NCBI RefSeq assembly: GCF_030409055.1
Contig: NZ_CP116619.1
Location: 4,793,140-4,857,139 of the forward strand
DNA: 64,000 nucleotides
Origin: Trichocoleus desertorum NBK24
Lineage (GTDB): Bacteria > Cyanobacteriota > Cyanobacteriia > FACHB-46
Direction: 5' to 3'
In this document: piece by piece, positions 17,406 through 25,960 of the stretch
Layout: the number at the start of each line of letters is the position of its first letter
How positions within the stretch are numbered: position 1 is the first letter of the stretch
Position numbers and translations under genes: made by a program
Notes under the pieces: model-generated
The model's input: only the letters and a program-made list of their open reading frames with translations
What the model was told of the DNA's origin: nothing
The model's database searches: none

Positions 17406-18998
17406 GTGACCTACTCCTACAGCGATCGCTTTAAAAAAACTCCCCTACCTGATGCCAACCTTGGCCCAATGCCAGAGAGTAGCAAATCTGGTGTCGAGGT
17501 ACCAAGCCTTGCCTACCAGCAAATGGCAGCTTATTGGGCCGTCGTCTCAGCCGTGCGAGGTGGCACTTCCAAGATCCGAGAGCAGGGTGAGGCTTTCTTA
17601 CCTCTTGAGCCACTAGAGAAAATGCCCGCCTATGGGCGACGATTAAACAAGTCTTGCCTTGCGCCTTGGTATGTGCGACTGGTACGCGGACTGGTCGGAA
17701 TGGTGCTGCGGAAGCCCGTCAAAGTGGAGGCTGGAACCAAGACGACTGAACATCTAGACAATATCAATCTGCTAGGCGATGACCTTAATACCTTTGCCCA
17801 TGAAGTGTTTGAGGCGGCGATCGATCATGGGTACACGGGCATTTTTGTAGACTATCCTCGCGCAGATGGTATTCAGTTGCTCTCAGAGCAAATTGCAGCA
17901 GGACTAAGGCCGTACTGGATTCACTACACTGCACCGGAGATTATTGGGGTGCGCTATCAAATTCAGGGCAATTTACGACGGTTTACCCAGGTTCGCATTA
18001 GAGAGGTCGCGATCGAGCCTGACGGGGAATTTGGAGAGCAGGAAGTTGAGCGCATTAGAGTCTACGACCTATTTGAGGGGCGCTGCCGTTGGCGACTGTT
18101 TGCCAAGACCGATGGCAAGGATGAGTTTGAACAGATTGACGAAGGGTTTCTGAGCCTGTCATTTATCCCCTTCGTACTTGTCTATACCAACAAGAAAAAA
18201 GAAATTGCTGTCCAGCCGCCGATGCTGGAAATCGCCTATCTCAACATCAAGCACTTCCAGCTCAGCTCTGACCTTGACCACAGCTTACACCTGGCTGCGA
18301 ACCCCAAGTTAGCGCTCTTTGGTTACGACCCAGAGCAAGGTGATGTGGTTGCCGTAACCGACGAGGCATTAATCTTTGAAAACCATGAAGGAAGGGCAGA
18401 GTGGCTAGTTTGTCCGCTTGATGGCTTTGATGCACACCAAGGGCGAATCGACAAAATCGAAGGCCAGATGTCGGCTCTAGGTCTCGCCACGATTGTGGGT
18501 CAAAAGAACGTGGGTGAGTCGGCAGAAGCTAAGAAGCTCGATCGCTCGCAGGGTGACTCAATCATGGCGGTGATTGCCCAAGGCTTGCAGGATGGCTTTG
18601 ACTTGTGTCTGGAATACCACGCCGCCTACTTGGGTGAGGAGCCAGGAACCTGCCAAGTGAATCGTGACTTCAACCTCAATGCTCTGACCTCTCAGGATGT
18701 GACCGCCTACTCTGGCTTGCAGCAACTTGGTCAAATCAGTTTGGAAACCCTGCTGGAGCTGCTTAAGAAAGGTGAGGTTCTGCCAGATGAGTTTGACGTT
18801 GAGAAAGAAATTCAGAAGTTAGAGGCGAGCGATCGCCCATCAGAGAGAGTGCTTAACCCAGATGCAGAAATTCCAACCGACCAACCCAACGGCGCTGACC
18901 CAAGCTCAAATCAGCGAACTGTCGAAGATTCGGGTGAAAGACCTACGGCTGGCGATCGCAACCGCCAATCCAGAACTGAAGCCTTACCTGCAAGCTGA
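17406..18998 (+). CDS. Phage portal protein (DUF4055-like), 530 aa
   Basis: The protein has the DUF4055 portal plan: an N-terminal arm (PSLAYQQMAAYWAVVSAVRG), YVRLVRGLVGMVLRKPV, a beta-rich middle (IHYTAPEIIGVRYQI), and a helical crown with DVTAYSGLQQLGQISLETLL. Portals form the ring through which DNA enters the capsid. The start is GTG 17406. The C-terminus is polar and rich in Pro/Ser. It ends in TGATG, sharing bases with the next ATG, so the two genes are coupled. Confidence 0.8.
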   Translation: MTYSYSDRFKKTPLPDANLGPMPESSKSGVEVPSLAYQQMAAYWAVVSAVRGGTSKIREQGEAFLPLEPLEKMPAYGRRLNKSCLAPWYVRLVRGLVGMVLRKPVKVEAGTKTTEHLDNINLLGDDLNTFAHEVFEAAIDHGYTGIFVDYPRADGIQLLSEQIAAGLRPYWIHYTAPEIIGVRYQIQGNLRRFTQVRIREVAIEPDGEFGEQEVERIRVYDLFEGRCRWRLFAKTDGKDEFEQIDEGFLSLSFIPFVLVYTNKKKEIAVQPPMLEIAYLNIKHFQLSSDLDHSLHLAANPKLALFGYDPEQGDVVAVTDEALIFENHEGRAEWLVCPLDGFDAHQGRIDKIEGQMSALGLATIVGQKNVGESAEAKKLDRSQGDSIMAVIAQGLQDGFDLCLEYHAAYLGEEPGTCQVNRDFNLNALTSQDVTAYSGLQQLGQISLETLLELLKKGEVLPDEFDVEKEIQKLEASDRPSERVLNPDAEIPTDQPNGADPSSNQRTVEDSGERPTAGDRNRQSRTEALPAS

Positions 18999-19606
18999 TG
19001 GCTAATGCTGTTTATGACAAGAGAACGGGTCAATTTCACGGGGGCGATCGCCGTTTTCTTGCCCGTGCCGAAGTCTTGCGGCTGGTTGATGGTGAAGCAG
19101 CACGGTTGGAGACTCGGTTGAGTGGTCATGCTCGACTGCTGACCCAGGACAAAATCGGTGTGGCTGAGTTTCAGTTGAGGATGGCTGAAGACGTGAAGCT
19201 CTCCCACTTGAGAATGGCGGCGTTTGGTGCAGGTGGTGAAAAGCAACTGAATGCCCGTCACTTTGGCACTGCTGGACAGGAGTTGAGGCGGCAATACAAG
19301 TACTTGCAGGGCTTTGGGGATGCGATCGCTCAAGGTGAGCTGAGTGAGAAACAAATCCTGGCTCGTGCTAAGTCCTACGGCGTGAGTGCCAGAACTGCCT
19401 TCTTTAAGTCGGAGAAGCTGACCCGCCAGAGCTACGGTGCGAGGGAGGCAAAGCGCAGCCTAGACAGTCAATCTCGTCACTGTTCATCCTGCTTGGGTCA
19501 CTCAACTGGGGGCTTATGGCTGCCCATTGATCAGGTTGTTGCGCCGGGGGTGGATTGCGAGTGCAGCAGCCGCTGTCGCTGTCGGATTGTTTTTAGGGAT
19601 GCTTAG
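18998..19606 (+). CDS. MuF-like minor head protein, 202 aa
   Basis: Directly coupled to the portal. The C-terminal ~50 residues carry the cysteine pattern HCSSCLGHS...PGVDCECSSRCRCRI, typical of phage Mu gpF-like minor head proteins. The N-terminal part is helical. These proteins sit at the portal vertex and help prohead maturation. Its shortness fits the core domain without fused effectors. Confidence 0.7.
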   Translation: MANAVYDKRTGQFHGGDRRFLARAEVLRLVDGEAARLETRLSGHARLLTQDKIGVAEFQLRMAEDVKLSHLRMAAFGAGGEKQLNARHFGTAGQELRRQYKYLQGFGDAIAQGELSEKQILARAKSYGVSARTAFFKSEKLTRQSYGAREAKRSLDSQSRHCSSCLGHSTGGLWLPIDQVVAPGVDCECSSRCRCRIVFRDA

Positions 19607-19824
19607 GGGCGATTGACATCTTCGTCGAAAAGGGAAAGCCACGCCTGAAAGTTGATGTAGTCGATAACTATCAAAACAATCGGAAGTGCCAAAATTATGC
19701 TGAAGCAGATCGTGAAAACCACCATCGCAAACTCTGACTGCTTGCCTATAGCAAGATGCTCAGGACTTGCTACGGATCTGTAAATCGCAGTGGTAGTACA
19801 TGTTTGCATGGCGATCGCAATCAA
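19603..19824 (-). CDS. Small single-pass membrane protein, 73 aa
   Basis: A hydrophobic stretch (FAMVVFTICFSIILALPIVL) lies near the middle and an acidic tail (LFDEDVNRP) ends the chain. The TTG at 19824 overlaps the stop of the upstream minus-strand gene; an ATG at 19809 is an alternative start. It opposes the phage late genes, so it was probably inserted between the MuF and scaffold genes. No family recognised. Confidence 0.45.
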   Translation of the reverse strand: MIAIAMQTCTTTAIYRSVASPEHLAIGKQSEFAMVVFTICFSIILALPIVLIVIDYINFQAWLSLFDEDVNRP

Positions 19825-20165
19825 ATTGGAAACAACGGGATTAATTGACCATCTTTAACGATGGTGGGCTGAAGTAGTGAGCTGTCAGAGATTTGGTAAA
19901 GCGAGACTCCTGCAAACTTGCCGAAATAGATCACCCTAGCAGTAAACAGCTCTTGCACTCGGCTGGTTAGGTTCTTGTCTTCAGGAGCGCATAAGAGATC
20001 GTGAGTATAGAGATCATGGGCAATGTTCACCTTGTAATCTATCGCTGCCTCTCGGCTCATTACAACGGCGGCGGTAGAAGTATTAACCTCAGAAGACTCT
20101 GTAGCTCCTAGGCGCTTATAAAGCTGCTGAACCGTAAAGCGTACTTTGCCGCGTGTGTCACTCAT
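19821..20165 (-). CDS. Hypothetical protein, 114 aa
   Basis: From ATG 20165 the protein starts MSDTRGKVRFTVQQLYKRLG and ends DGQLIPLFPI. A longer frame continues upstream, but it crosses the antisense of the scaffold gene and looks non-coding. It is coupled to the small membrane protein downstream and is a minus-strand pair inside a plus-strand head operon. No motif recognised. Confidence 0.5.
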   Translation of the reverse strand: MSDTRGKVRFTVQQLYKRLGATESSEVNTSTAAVVMSREAAIDYKVNIAHDLYTHDLLCAPEDKNLTSRVQELFTARVIYFGKFAGVSLYQISDSSLLQPTIVKDGQLIPLFPI

Positions 20166-20244
20166 AGCGATCGCCTCCTGCTCTAGCTCGTAGGAATCAT
20201 AGCGCGAACTTAACAGCGGGCCATGCCTGCCCCTATGGGAACCT

Positions 20245-21003
20245 ATGACGACTCTCCAGCAACTGAAGCAACTAATCGAAGCAAGCTCTGATGCCGAACT
20301 AAAAAGCCAAGCGGCTGCTCTCATCGCCACCGTTGAAACCGAAGTATCTGGCCTGGGTGAAGAAAAGGTCGCACTACTCCGCAAGCGCGATGAACTGCTG
20401 GGCAAGCTAGCCAAATTCAAGAAGTTTGAGGCGCACGCTGACGTTGATATTGATGAACTGCTGCAAATCAAGAGCCGCTACGAAAGCCTTGATTCTGAGA
20501 GTAAGTCCAAATACCAAGAACTTTACGATAAGGACAAGACCGCCTTTGATAAGCGCTTGGAGCAAATCGAGAAAGAGCGTGCCCAAGAGAAACTCGATCG
20601 CGAGAATGAGCAAAAGACTCTTGCCGCCGAAAAGCTAAAGACTGCAACCATCCTGGAGCTTTCAAAGCCTGAATATAACGTGTTCGACCCTGAGCAATTA
20701 TTCATGCTGGTTGGCTCTCAGATCCGCTTGAGTGAGGCTGGCAAGCTGGTCTCTGGGGATGAGTACAAAGAGGTGGCGATCGCTGACTACCTGAGCACAC
20801 TGAAAGAGCAGCCAAGGTATCAGAATCAGTTCAAGGCCAATGGTGCCAACGGTAGTGGCTCCACTCCCTCTCAAGGTTCTGGTAGCTCTGGCACAGCAAA
20901 CCCCTGGAAAAAAGAAAGCTTTAACCTAACTGCGCAAGGTCGCATGATGCGCGAGAACCCAACGCTGGCTGCATCCATGAAAGCAGCGGCTGGAGTGAAG
21001 TAG
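20245..21003 (+). CDS. Phage scaffold protein (DUF4355-like), 252 aa
   Basis: A long acidic/basic coiled coil (residues ~25-145, e.g. EKVALLRKRDELLGKLAKFK) is followed by a Gly/Ser-rich linker and a short C-terminal segment, RMMRENPTLAASMKAAAG. That is the usual build of scaffold proteins that template the capsid shell and then leave. Its place between MuF and capsid fits, although ~13 kb of cargo now separates it from the capsid gene. Confidence 0.7.
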   Translation: MTTLQQLKQLIEASSDAELKSQAAALIATVETEVSGLGEEKVALLRKRDELLGKLAKFKKFEAHADVDIDELLQIKSRYESLDSESKSKYQELYDKDKTAFDKRLEQIEKERAQEKLDRENEQKTLAAEKLKTATILELSKPEYNVFDPEQLFMLVGSQIRLSEAGKLVSGDEYKEVAIADYLSTLKEQPRYQNQFKANGANGSGSTPSQGSGSSGTANPWKKESFNLTAQGRMMRENPTLAASMKAAAGVK

Positions 21004-21005
21004 AT

Positions 21006-21176
21006 ATGAACTTTGTAATAGGTCTAGCTGTAGGTCTGGTAATCGCTTGGACTACAGCAGTAGGGTCTTGTATCTGGTTTCTGCTTCATGCTCAGTGGTC
21101 GTCAGCGATCGCGGCATTCCTTGTCGCTCGGCTGTTGGATTGGGTAGCTGGTCAAGTACTAGAGGCACTGAAGTAG
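21006..21176 (+). CDS. Small phage membrane protein, 56 aa
   Basis: ATG 21006, two bases after the scaffold stop, starts MNFVIGLAVGLVIAWTTAVG and continues with a second hydrophobic stretch (WFLLHAQWSSAIAAFLVARL). The WF-L-HAQW-SAIAA word recurs in the 60-aa protein at 21679. It could be holin-like, but no lysin lies beside it. Confidence 0.6.
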   Translation: MNFVIGLAVGLVIAWTTAVGSCIWFLLHAQWSSAIAAFLVARLLDWVAGQVLEALK

Positions 21177-21178
21177 TT

Positions 21179-21670
21179 ATGGGCATGGATGCAAGCAAAT
21201 GCCGGGAGATTGTGGATGCCAACATCCTCAAGATGATGCGTCAGCTCGGTGTGCAGGCTTGGAGGGTTTCAGTTTTGTATGAGCCTGCTGGCAATAATCC
21301 GAACTGGGTTGCCTCATGCTTGACCAACCTGCCCTATCAGCGGGCCACAATTCGAATTGACCCACAGATGGCTGAGAGTGAAGAGGACGTTCTTGACTCA
21401 TTGCGCCATGAATTAATCCATGTGCTTCTGGCACCTCTCGACGCCTACCGAGATTTAGTTACCAGCAATATTGAAGCTGACAGCTCGATGGATGCAGCTG
21501 AAAGTCGAGCTTGGACTATGGCGATCGAAACTTGCGTGCTGGCAGTAGAACGGATCTTTGACTGGGGTTTGGACTTGAAGCCAGGTCAGTCAATGCCAGT
21601 GGCAGTAGAGCCAGCGACTGAGGAGAAGCCAGTTAAAGAGAAGCGATCGCGCAAATCTAGGAGTAAGTAG
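21179..21670 (+). CDS. Zincin-like putative metallopeptidase, 163 aa
   Basis: The best start is ATG 21179, just after the 56-aa gene. A longer frame upstream only overlaps that gene. The sequence SLRHELIHVLLAPLDAY carries HExxH, the zinc-binding helix of metallopeptidases. The tail is Lys/Arg rich (EKRSRKSRSK). Flanked by two related membrane peptides in a head operon, it may be a maturation protease or a host-modifying enzyme; this is not established. Confidence 0.6.
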   Translation: MGMDASKCREIVDANILKMMRQLGVQAWRVSVLYEPAGNNPNWVASCLTNLPYQRATIRIDPQMAESEEDVLDSLRHELIHVLLAPLDAYRDLVTSNIEADSSMDAAESRAWTMAIETCVLAVERIFDWGLDLKPGQSMPVAVEPATEEKPVKEKRSRKSRSK

Positions 21671-21678
21671 TTAATACA

Positions 21679-21861
21679 ATGCTGGATTTCATGACTTGGC
21701 TTTTTTTGGGGCTAGCTTCAGCCAAGTGGTTGCACGCCCTCGTCTGGTTCTTGGCTCATGCTCAGTGGCAATCCGCGATCGCTGCCCTTCTTATCTTGTT
21801 GCTATTGGAATGGACAGCCACTCGGTTGTGGCACGCACAACGCAAATCTAAAAGCAAATAG
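21679..21861 (+). CDS. Small phage membrane protein, 60 aa, paralogue of 21006
   Basis: MLDFMTWLFLGLASAKWLHA and WFLAHAQWQSAIAALLILLL give two membrane-spanning stretches. It shares the HAQWxSAIAA word and length with the gene at 21006, so the metallopeptidase is bracketed by a duplicated membrane gene. It is followed by a strong terminator. Confidence 0.6.
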   Translation: MLDFMTWLFLGLASAKWLHALVWFLAHAQWQSAIAALLILLLLEWTATRLWHAQRKSKSK

Positions 21862-21880
21862 CCAACTCCACACCATTGCA

Positions 21881-21907
21881 GAGCAGGGTTTTGGCCCTGC
21901 TTTTTAA
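21881..21907 (+). terminator. Rho-independent terminator after the scaffold operon
   Basis: AGCAGGG, a TTTTGG loop and CCCTGCT are followed directly by TTTTTAATT. It ends the phage operon before the cargo that begins at ~21.98 kb. Confidence 0.8.
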
Positions 21908-21978
21908 TTAGAGCGAGCCGTGAAGAGAATGCTGGGGTTTAGGGATGCCTTCATGTCAGTGAGTATCGATCACTGGGC

Positions 21979-22083
21979 TTCTTATTTGGTTTAGTTTGGA
22001 GTTTTCAGCCCTTTACTCTCGTACAGTCAACCTTTGAGCCAAAATAGGCCAAGTTAGAAATTGGAATAGGGGTGATGGGGCGA
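21979..22083. repeat. Direct repeat, left copy, flanking the GTPase module
   Basis: The string starting TTGGTTTAGTTTGGAGTTTT and ending GGTGATGGGGCGA matches 24020-24123 in the same orientation, with scattered substitutions. The two copies bracket the GTPase/2-TM gene pair at 22215-23559. The rest of 21908-22214 shows no gene. Confidence 0.8.
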
Positions 22084-22214
22084 ATGATGGATGATTCATA
22101 GTACTAGCTGAAATGCTAAGTTCAGCCCTAATAGCTATGAACCAACTTTTCGAGTTTTACCGCCTACGATAGACTGATGCTTATCATCAAGTATCAATCA
22201 TCTATAGGCAAGCT

Positions 22215-23060
22215 ATGTTCGTTGAAACGATCGGGGCAGTTAGTACAGGTGTTAGTACGATTGAGATTGCCCAGAAGGCGTTTCCAACGTTTAAGAGAAT
22301 TTTTAATTTATTGAAAGATGGAGAGTTAAAGATCGCAATTTTTGGCGCTGGTGGAACAGGTAAAACAACCTTAGGCAGACTTTTGTCTGGAGAATTCGAG
22401 CTAAGTGGCTTGCTACAAACTTATCAAGAATCTATTTCAACAGAGCAGTATAGGCTTGATGGCAATACTGTTGGGTCTGTTATTGTTGCTCCAGGACAAG
22501 AACGGCGGCAAGATACATGGGATGATCTTTTAAGAAGTATAGCTGGCGGCAAGATAAAGCTTATTATCCATATTGTGTCATGGGGATATCATTCATTTGG
22601 AGAATTCAGTTACACCCAGCATAGGCTCTATCAAAATGGTATGACTTCAAAACAGTTCATAGAGGAATATGCAGAAGAATGTCGAAATCGAGAACTTGAT
22701 GTTCTGAAAAAGATAGAGCCACACTTGTCAATTGCCAATCAAAGAAAAACAGTGTTGATCACTCTAATTACAAAACAAGATTTATGGTGGAGTGACAGGC
22801 AAACAGTAAAAAGCTTTTACACTAATGGTGCTTATGAAAATTTAATTCGAGAGATTAGTAACAAGCGTGGTTCTGCTAACTTCATTCACGAATACAGATC
22901 AGCCTCATTGGTGCTGGAAAATTTAGTCTCAGGCACAAATGAATTACTATTAGAAACTACTGCTGGCTATGACCAACGACTAAAATTCGCCAATTTCATG
23001 CAGTTTCTTAACACTATTGAGTCTCTTTTTGAGATTTCTCTCAGTGTTCAGGAGAAGTAG
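22215..23060 (+). CDS. P-loop GTPase-like protein, 281 aa
   Basis: Walker A/G1 GAGGTGKT is at residues 44-51. A G3-like turn, VAPGQERR, is at ~91-98, where the usual Asp is replaced by Ala. G4-like TKQD is at 186-189 (NKxD form). The fold looks Ras-like, with an N-terminal helical lead. Four bases separate it from a two-TM protein. A GTPase paired with a small membrane protein, bracketed by direct repeats inside a phage, suggests a mobile defence or membrane-effector unit (inference). Confidence 0.65.
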   Translation: MFVETIGAVSTGVSTIEIAQKAFPTFKRIFNLLKDGELKIAIFGAGGTGKTTLGRLLSGEFELSGLLQTYQESISTEQYRLDGNTVGSVIVAPGQERRQDTWDDLLRSIAGGKIKLIIHIVSWGYHSFGEFSYTQHRLYQNGMTSKQFIEEYAEECRNRELDVLKKIEPHLSIANQRKTVLITLITKQDLWWSDRQTVKSFYTNGAYENLIREISNKRGSANFIHEYRSASLVLENLVSGTNELLLETTAGYDQRLKFANFMQFLNTIESLFEISLSVQEK

Positions 23061-23064
23061 AGCC

Positions 23065-23559
23065 ATGGAAATAGACAACGAAGATTTATTCAAAAAAAGA
23101 CATTATACCGATGAGGATAGACAGCTTATTATTTCGCTTTTGGCGGAGTATTCAGAAAAGCTTCTAAATGCATGCGATCGAATCGGCATGTATCAAAATC
23201 GCGTACGAATAGCAGCACTTTTTTTTCCCTTTCTAGCCTATATGGCAACATTGCTTACTGACTTTTCAAAGCTATCTTCAGACCCTCTTCTTAGAATAAT
23301 CTTTTTTATTTCTTTATTCTTTGTTGTTGCGTCCACAGTAAATTTTTTATATGAAATTAGAAAGACATTAGAGTTGCTAGAGCGAGATGCCAAAAGAATT
23401 GCTTTGAAGCTTGAAAAAGTTATACGCGTAGCTTCTCAGACCCAGGAACATATTTTGGATAACTTTGTAAACCGTATTGAATTGGATTTACGTTTAGCAG
23501 ATTCAGAATCGGCATTGGATCATTATGCTTCTATGAGGAGAAAAAAGTCTCTTCTATAA
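23065..23559 (+). CDS. Two-TM membrane protein, SLATT-like layout, 164 aa
   Basis: From ATG 23065, residues ~45-65 (IAALFFPFLAYMATLL) and ~75-100 (IIFFISLFFVVASTVNFLY) are membrane segments between a helical N-terminus and a long helical C-terminus. This matches the general plan of SLATT-type effector domains, which are thought to open pores on activation. Assignment is by layout only. The GTPase upstream is the likely sensor or switch. Confidence 0.5.
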   Translation: MEIDNEDLFKKRHYTDEDRQLIISLLAEYSEKLLNACDRIGMYQNRVRIAALFFPFLAYMATLLTDFSKLSSDPLLRIIFFISLFFVVASTVNFLYEIRKTLELLERDAKRIALKLEKVIRVASQTQEHILDNFVNRIELDLRLADSESALDHYASMRRKKSLL

Positions 23560-23669
23560 AATGTTTATTGCATCTAGGAGCTTGGGTTTCGAGAAGTAGG
23601 AAGCGTTTTCTGTAGTGAAAGAACAAGGTCATGATCGCCCTTCCAACCCAGAGCCACTGCAGGCAAATA

Positions 23670-24010
23670 TCCGAATTCTGGAGAATTAGCAGGAACGAGC
23701 AGCAGGTTAGTGATGAGGTTGCGTTCCCCAATTGGGGAAAAGTTAGGGGCGATCGCGCTACCAAGTCTTTGCCCCCCTCAGCAGTGCGATCGCCTTACCT
23801 CTAAGGTGCCCTTATGGCCCCATGAAGATCCTTTGAAGTGCCCTTGTTAGTGCTAGTTAGGGTGGTTTTTGTGGGTGAGCTAGGTGTTGGGATGGTTGAT
23901 AGAGCGGGCGATCGGATTTTTGAATTGGTTTGAATTGGGCTTTTTGGGCCTTGATCCCGTGCAGGTGGGGTTTAGGTTAAAAGGGGCCAATTTAAAAGTT
24001 GAGGCAGGCG
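23670..24010. repeat. Dispersed repeat, copy 2, part of a ~350-bp inverted duplicate
   Basis: This stretch reads, in reverse complement, like ~51920-52270. Shared words include TTCCCCAATTGGGGAA, AAGGTGCC, GGGTGAGCTAG, GCGGGCGATCGGATTTTTGA and GCAGGTGGGGTTT. It fills the gene-free gap 23560-24405 together with the right direct repeat. Confidence 0.75.
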
Positions 24011-24019
24011 ATCGCGAGT

Positions 24020-24123
24020 TTTCTTACTTGGTTTAATTTGGAGTTTTCAGCCTTTTACTCTCGTGCAATAAGCCTTTGAGCCAAAACAGGTCAAGTTAAA
24101 AATTGGAGTGAGAGTGATGGGCG
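24020..24123. repeat. Direct repeat, right copy, flanking the GTPase module
   Basis: Matches 21979-22083 in the same orientation (TTGGAGTTTTCAGCC, CCTTTGAGCCAAAA and TGATGGGCGA are shared). The pair delimits about 2 kb. No further gene is visible up to 24405. Confidence 0.8.
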
Positions 24124-24405
24124 AGTGCTTTAGGCTCACTGTGCGTTAGAGGCTGAAAGTTCGGCATTCGCCTGAAACAAGTGATTCATAAAACTTTACA
24201 TTTCATATCTAGTTTAAAAAGGACGGTAGAAATTAACTCTGTAATTCTTGAGCACTATATGTAGCGGGTACGCCTATTTTTGGCCCTATACAAGTCTTGT
24301 GGAGGTACAAAATTGTATCAACACGACCTGTTCTTCCACTTCGATCGATTGTAAAATAGTATTCAGTGATTCACCCCAAGGCTGAATTCATCTATAATTG
24401 CAGCG

Positions 24406-24732
24406 TTGACTGCATTGATTGAGGGGGCAGCCTTGAGGTTCGAGTTCAAGAAGAAGAAGCTTGAAGCTCTTTACACTGAGGAGAAAGATGCCCACAAATA
24501 CCCAGGCGTTGTCGATGACTTCTTTGAGGTCATGCAAATTATTGATGCAGCTCCAGATGAACGAGAATTATATGCTCACAAAGGACTGAGATTTGAAAAG
24601 CTATCTGGCACACGAGGAAAACAGGGAGAGAGGTCTCTACGGCTAAATGACCAGTGGCGTTTGATTGTCATACTCCAAAAGGATGATGAGGGCAAAAGTC
24701 TTCTGATTATTGACATCGAAGACTACCACTGA
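24406..24732 (+). CDS. higB: HigB/RelE-type toxin, 108 aa
   Basis: The C-terminal half has LRFEKLSGTRGKQGERSLRL then NDQWRLIVI, the G-x-R-x-x-S-x-R-x-N-x-Q-W-R signature of HigB-like mRNA interferases. These cut mRNA on ribosomes. The start used here is TTG 24406; a later in-frame TTG is possible. It precedes the HTH/peptidase antitoxin by 22 bp, in the toxin-first order usual for higBA. Confidence 0.75.
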   Translation: MTALIEGAALRFEFKKKKLEALYTEEKDAHKYPGVVDDFFEVMQIIDAAPDERELYAHKGLRFEKLSGTRGKQGERSLRLNDQWRLIVILQKDDEGKSLLIIDIEDYH

Positions 24733-24754
24733 TGAGAGGGCGAGGGAAGGTAGT

Positions 24755-25855
24755 ATGAGTCAGAATTTGAGACCAGCCAGAGTAGTACCACCAGGACGAA
24801 TTTTAAGCAGAGAATTAGAGGCACGAGGTTGGACCCAGAAGGAATTAGCGGAAATTATTGGGCGTCCACCCCAGGTGATTAATGAAATTATTCGAGGGAC
24901 TAAACAGATAACGCCTGAAACAGCACTAGAGCTATCCGCAGCCTTGGGCACATCTGCTGAGTTCTGGACAAATCTAGAAGCAAATTATCGGTTACACATA
25001 GCTAGAACAAAAAAAAATGATCCAGGCATTGCTCGAAAGAGTGCGTTGTACAGCCTTGCTCCAATCCAAGAACTAATCAAACGCAAGTGGATTCGAGCAG
25101 CGGACTCAACTGAGCAACTAGAGGTAGAAGTGTGCAACTTTTTAGGCATTTCTTCTTTGGATGAATTTCCTAAGTTGACCGTAAACTTCCGCCATGCCCA
25201 AGAGCGCAAACCAGAAGCCAACGCTCAAATTGCTTGGCTGAAGCGAGTGGAGTACTTAGCGAAGCAGCAAACTGTAGCTCCTTTTGATTTAGAAAAGCTT
25301 AAAGCCGCTATTCCAACCTTACTGACTCTTTCAGTAGAAGCAGAGGATGTAGCTAAGGTACCTCATTTTTTACTGGACTTAGGTGTTCACTTCTTGATCG
25401 TGCCTCATCTCAGCAAGACCTATATAGATGGGGCTGCTTTTTATCTCAATGGTCATCCTGTTGTTGTTTTAACTCTGCGCTATGACCGCATTGATGCGTT
25501 CTGGTTTACTCTCATGCATGAATTGGCACACATCATTGCTGGACATCAAGGTTTTCACGTGGATAACTTTGACGATCGCGATCTTGGCAGTGAAGAAGAC
25601 GAAGCAAATCAACTTGCTTGTGATTGGTTGATTGAGTCAGCAGGCTTTACAAATTTTGTTGAGGAGACAAAGCCCTATTTCTCTAAGGAAGTAATTCAGC
25701 ATTTTGCTCACCACTGTAGAAGACATCCAGGCATCGTTTTAGGACGTTTACACAAGGAAGAGTTGGTTAGCTACAAGAATCTTCGTCAGTTTCTTGTCAA
25801 GGTTAGTCCCTTCCTAACGGGATGGATTGACGAACCAGTTGCCAACGATAGCTAG
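24755..25855 (+). CDS. HigA-type HTH antitoxin fused to ImmA/IrrE-like peptidase, 366 aa
   Basis: Residues ~10-80 are an XRE helix-turn-helix (LEARGWTQKELAEIIGRPPQ, then ALGTSAEFWTNLE), as in HigA. The C-terminal part carries MHELAHIIAGH with HExxH at 255-259, the ImmA/IrrE (M78-like) zinc peptidase motif, plus EDEANQLACDWL. It should bind and autoregulate the HigB operon; the peptidase may control its stability. ATG 24755 is preferred over an upstream in-frame start. Confidence 0.75.
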   Translation: MSQNLRPARVVPPGRILSRELEARGWTQKELAEIIGRPPQVINEIIRGTKQITPETALELSAALGTSAEFWTNLEANYRLHIARTKKNDPGIARKSALYSLAPIQELIKRKWIRAADSTEQLEVEVCNFLGISSLDEFPKLTVNFRHAQERKPEANAQIAWLKRVEYLAKQQTVAPFDLEKLKAAIPTLLTLSVEAEDVAKVPHFLLDLGVHFLIVPHLSKTYIDGAAFYLNGHPVVVLTLRYDRIDAFWFTLMHELAHIIAGHQGFHVDNFDDRDLGSEEDEANQLACDWLIESAGFTNFVEETKPYFSKEVIQHFAHHCRRHPGIVLGRLHKEELVSYKNLRQFLVKVSPFLTGWIDEPVANDS

Positions 25856-25960
25856 CCAAAGCCTTCTGAAATCTAATAACTCAGCGATCGCTCTGACTGA
25901 CATAGAAGGGGCGACCGCTGAATCACATCTTGCAATTCAATTACTTATTGGACTATTCGA

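Noticed and set aside
20166..20471. N-terminal extension of the 114-aa minus-strand protein
   Set aside because: It is antisense to the scaffold gene and Ser-rich without family-like content; ATG 20165 gives a sensible start.
21047..21178. N-terminal extension of the HExxH protein
   Set aside because: It overlaps the 56-aa membrane gene out of frame; ATG 21179 directly follows that gene's stop.
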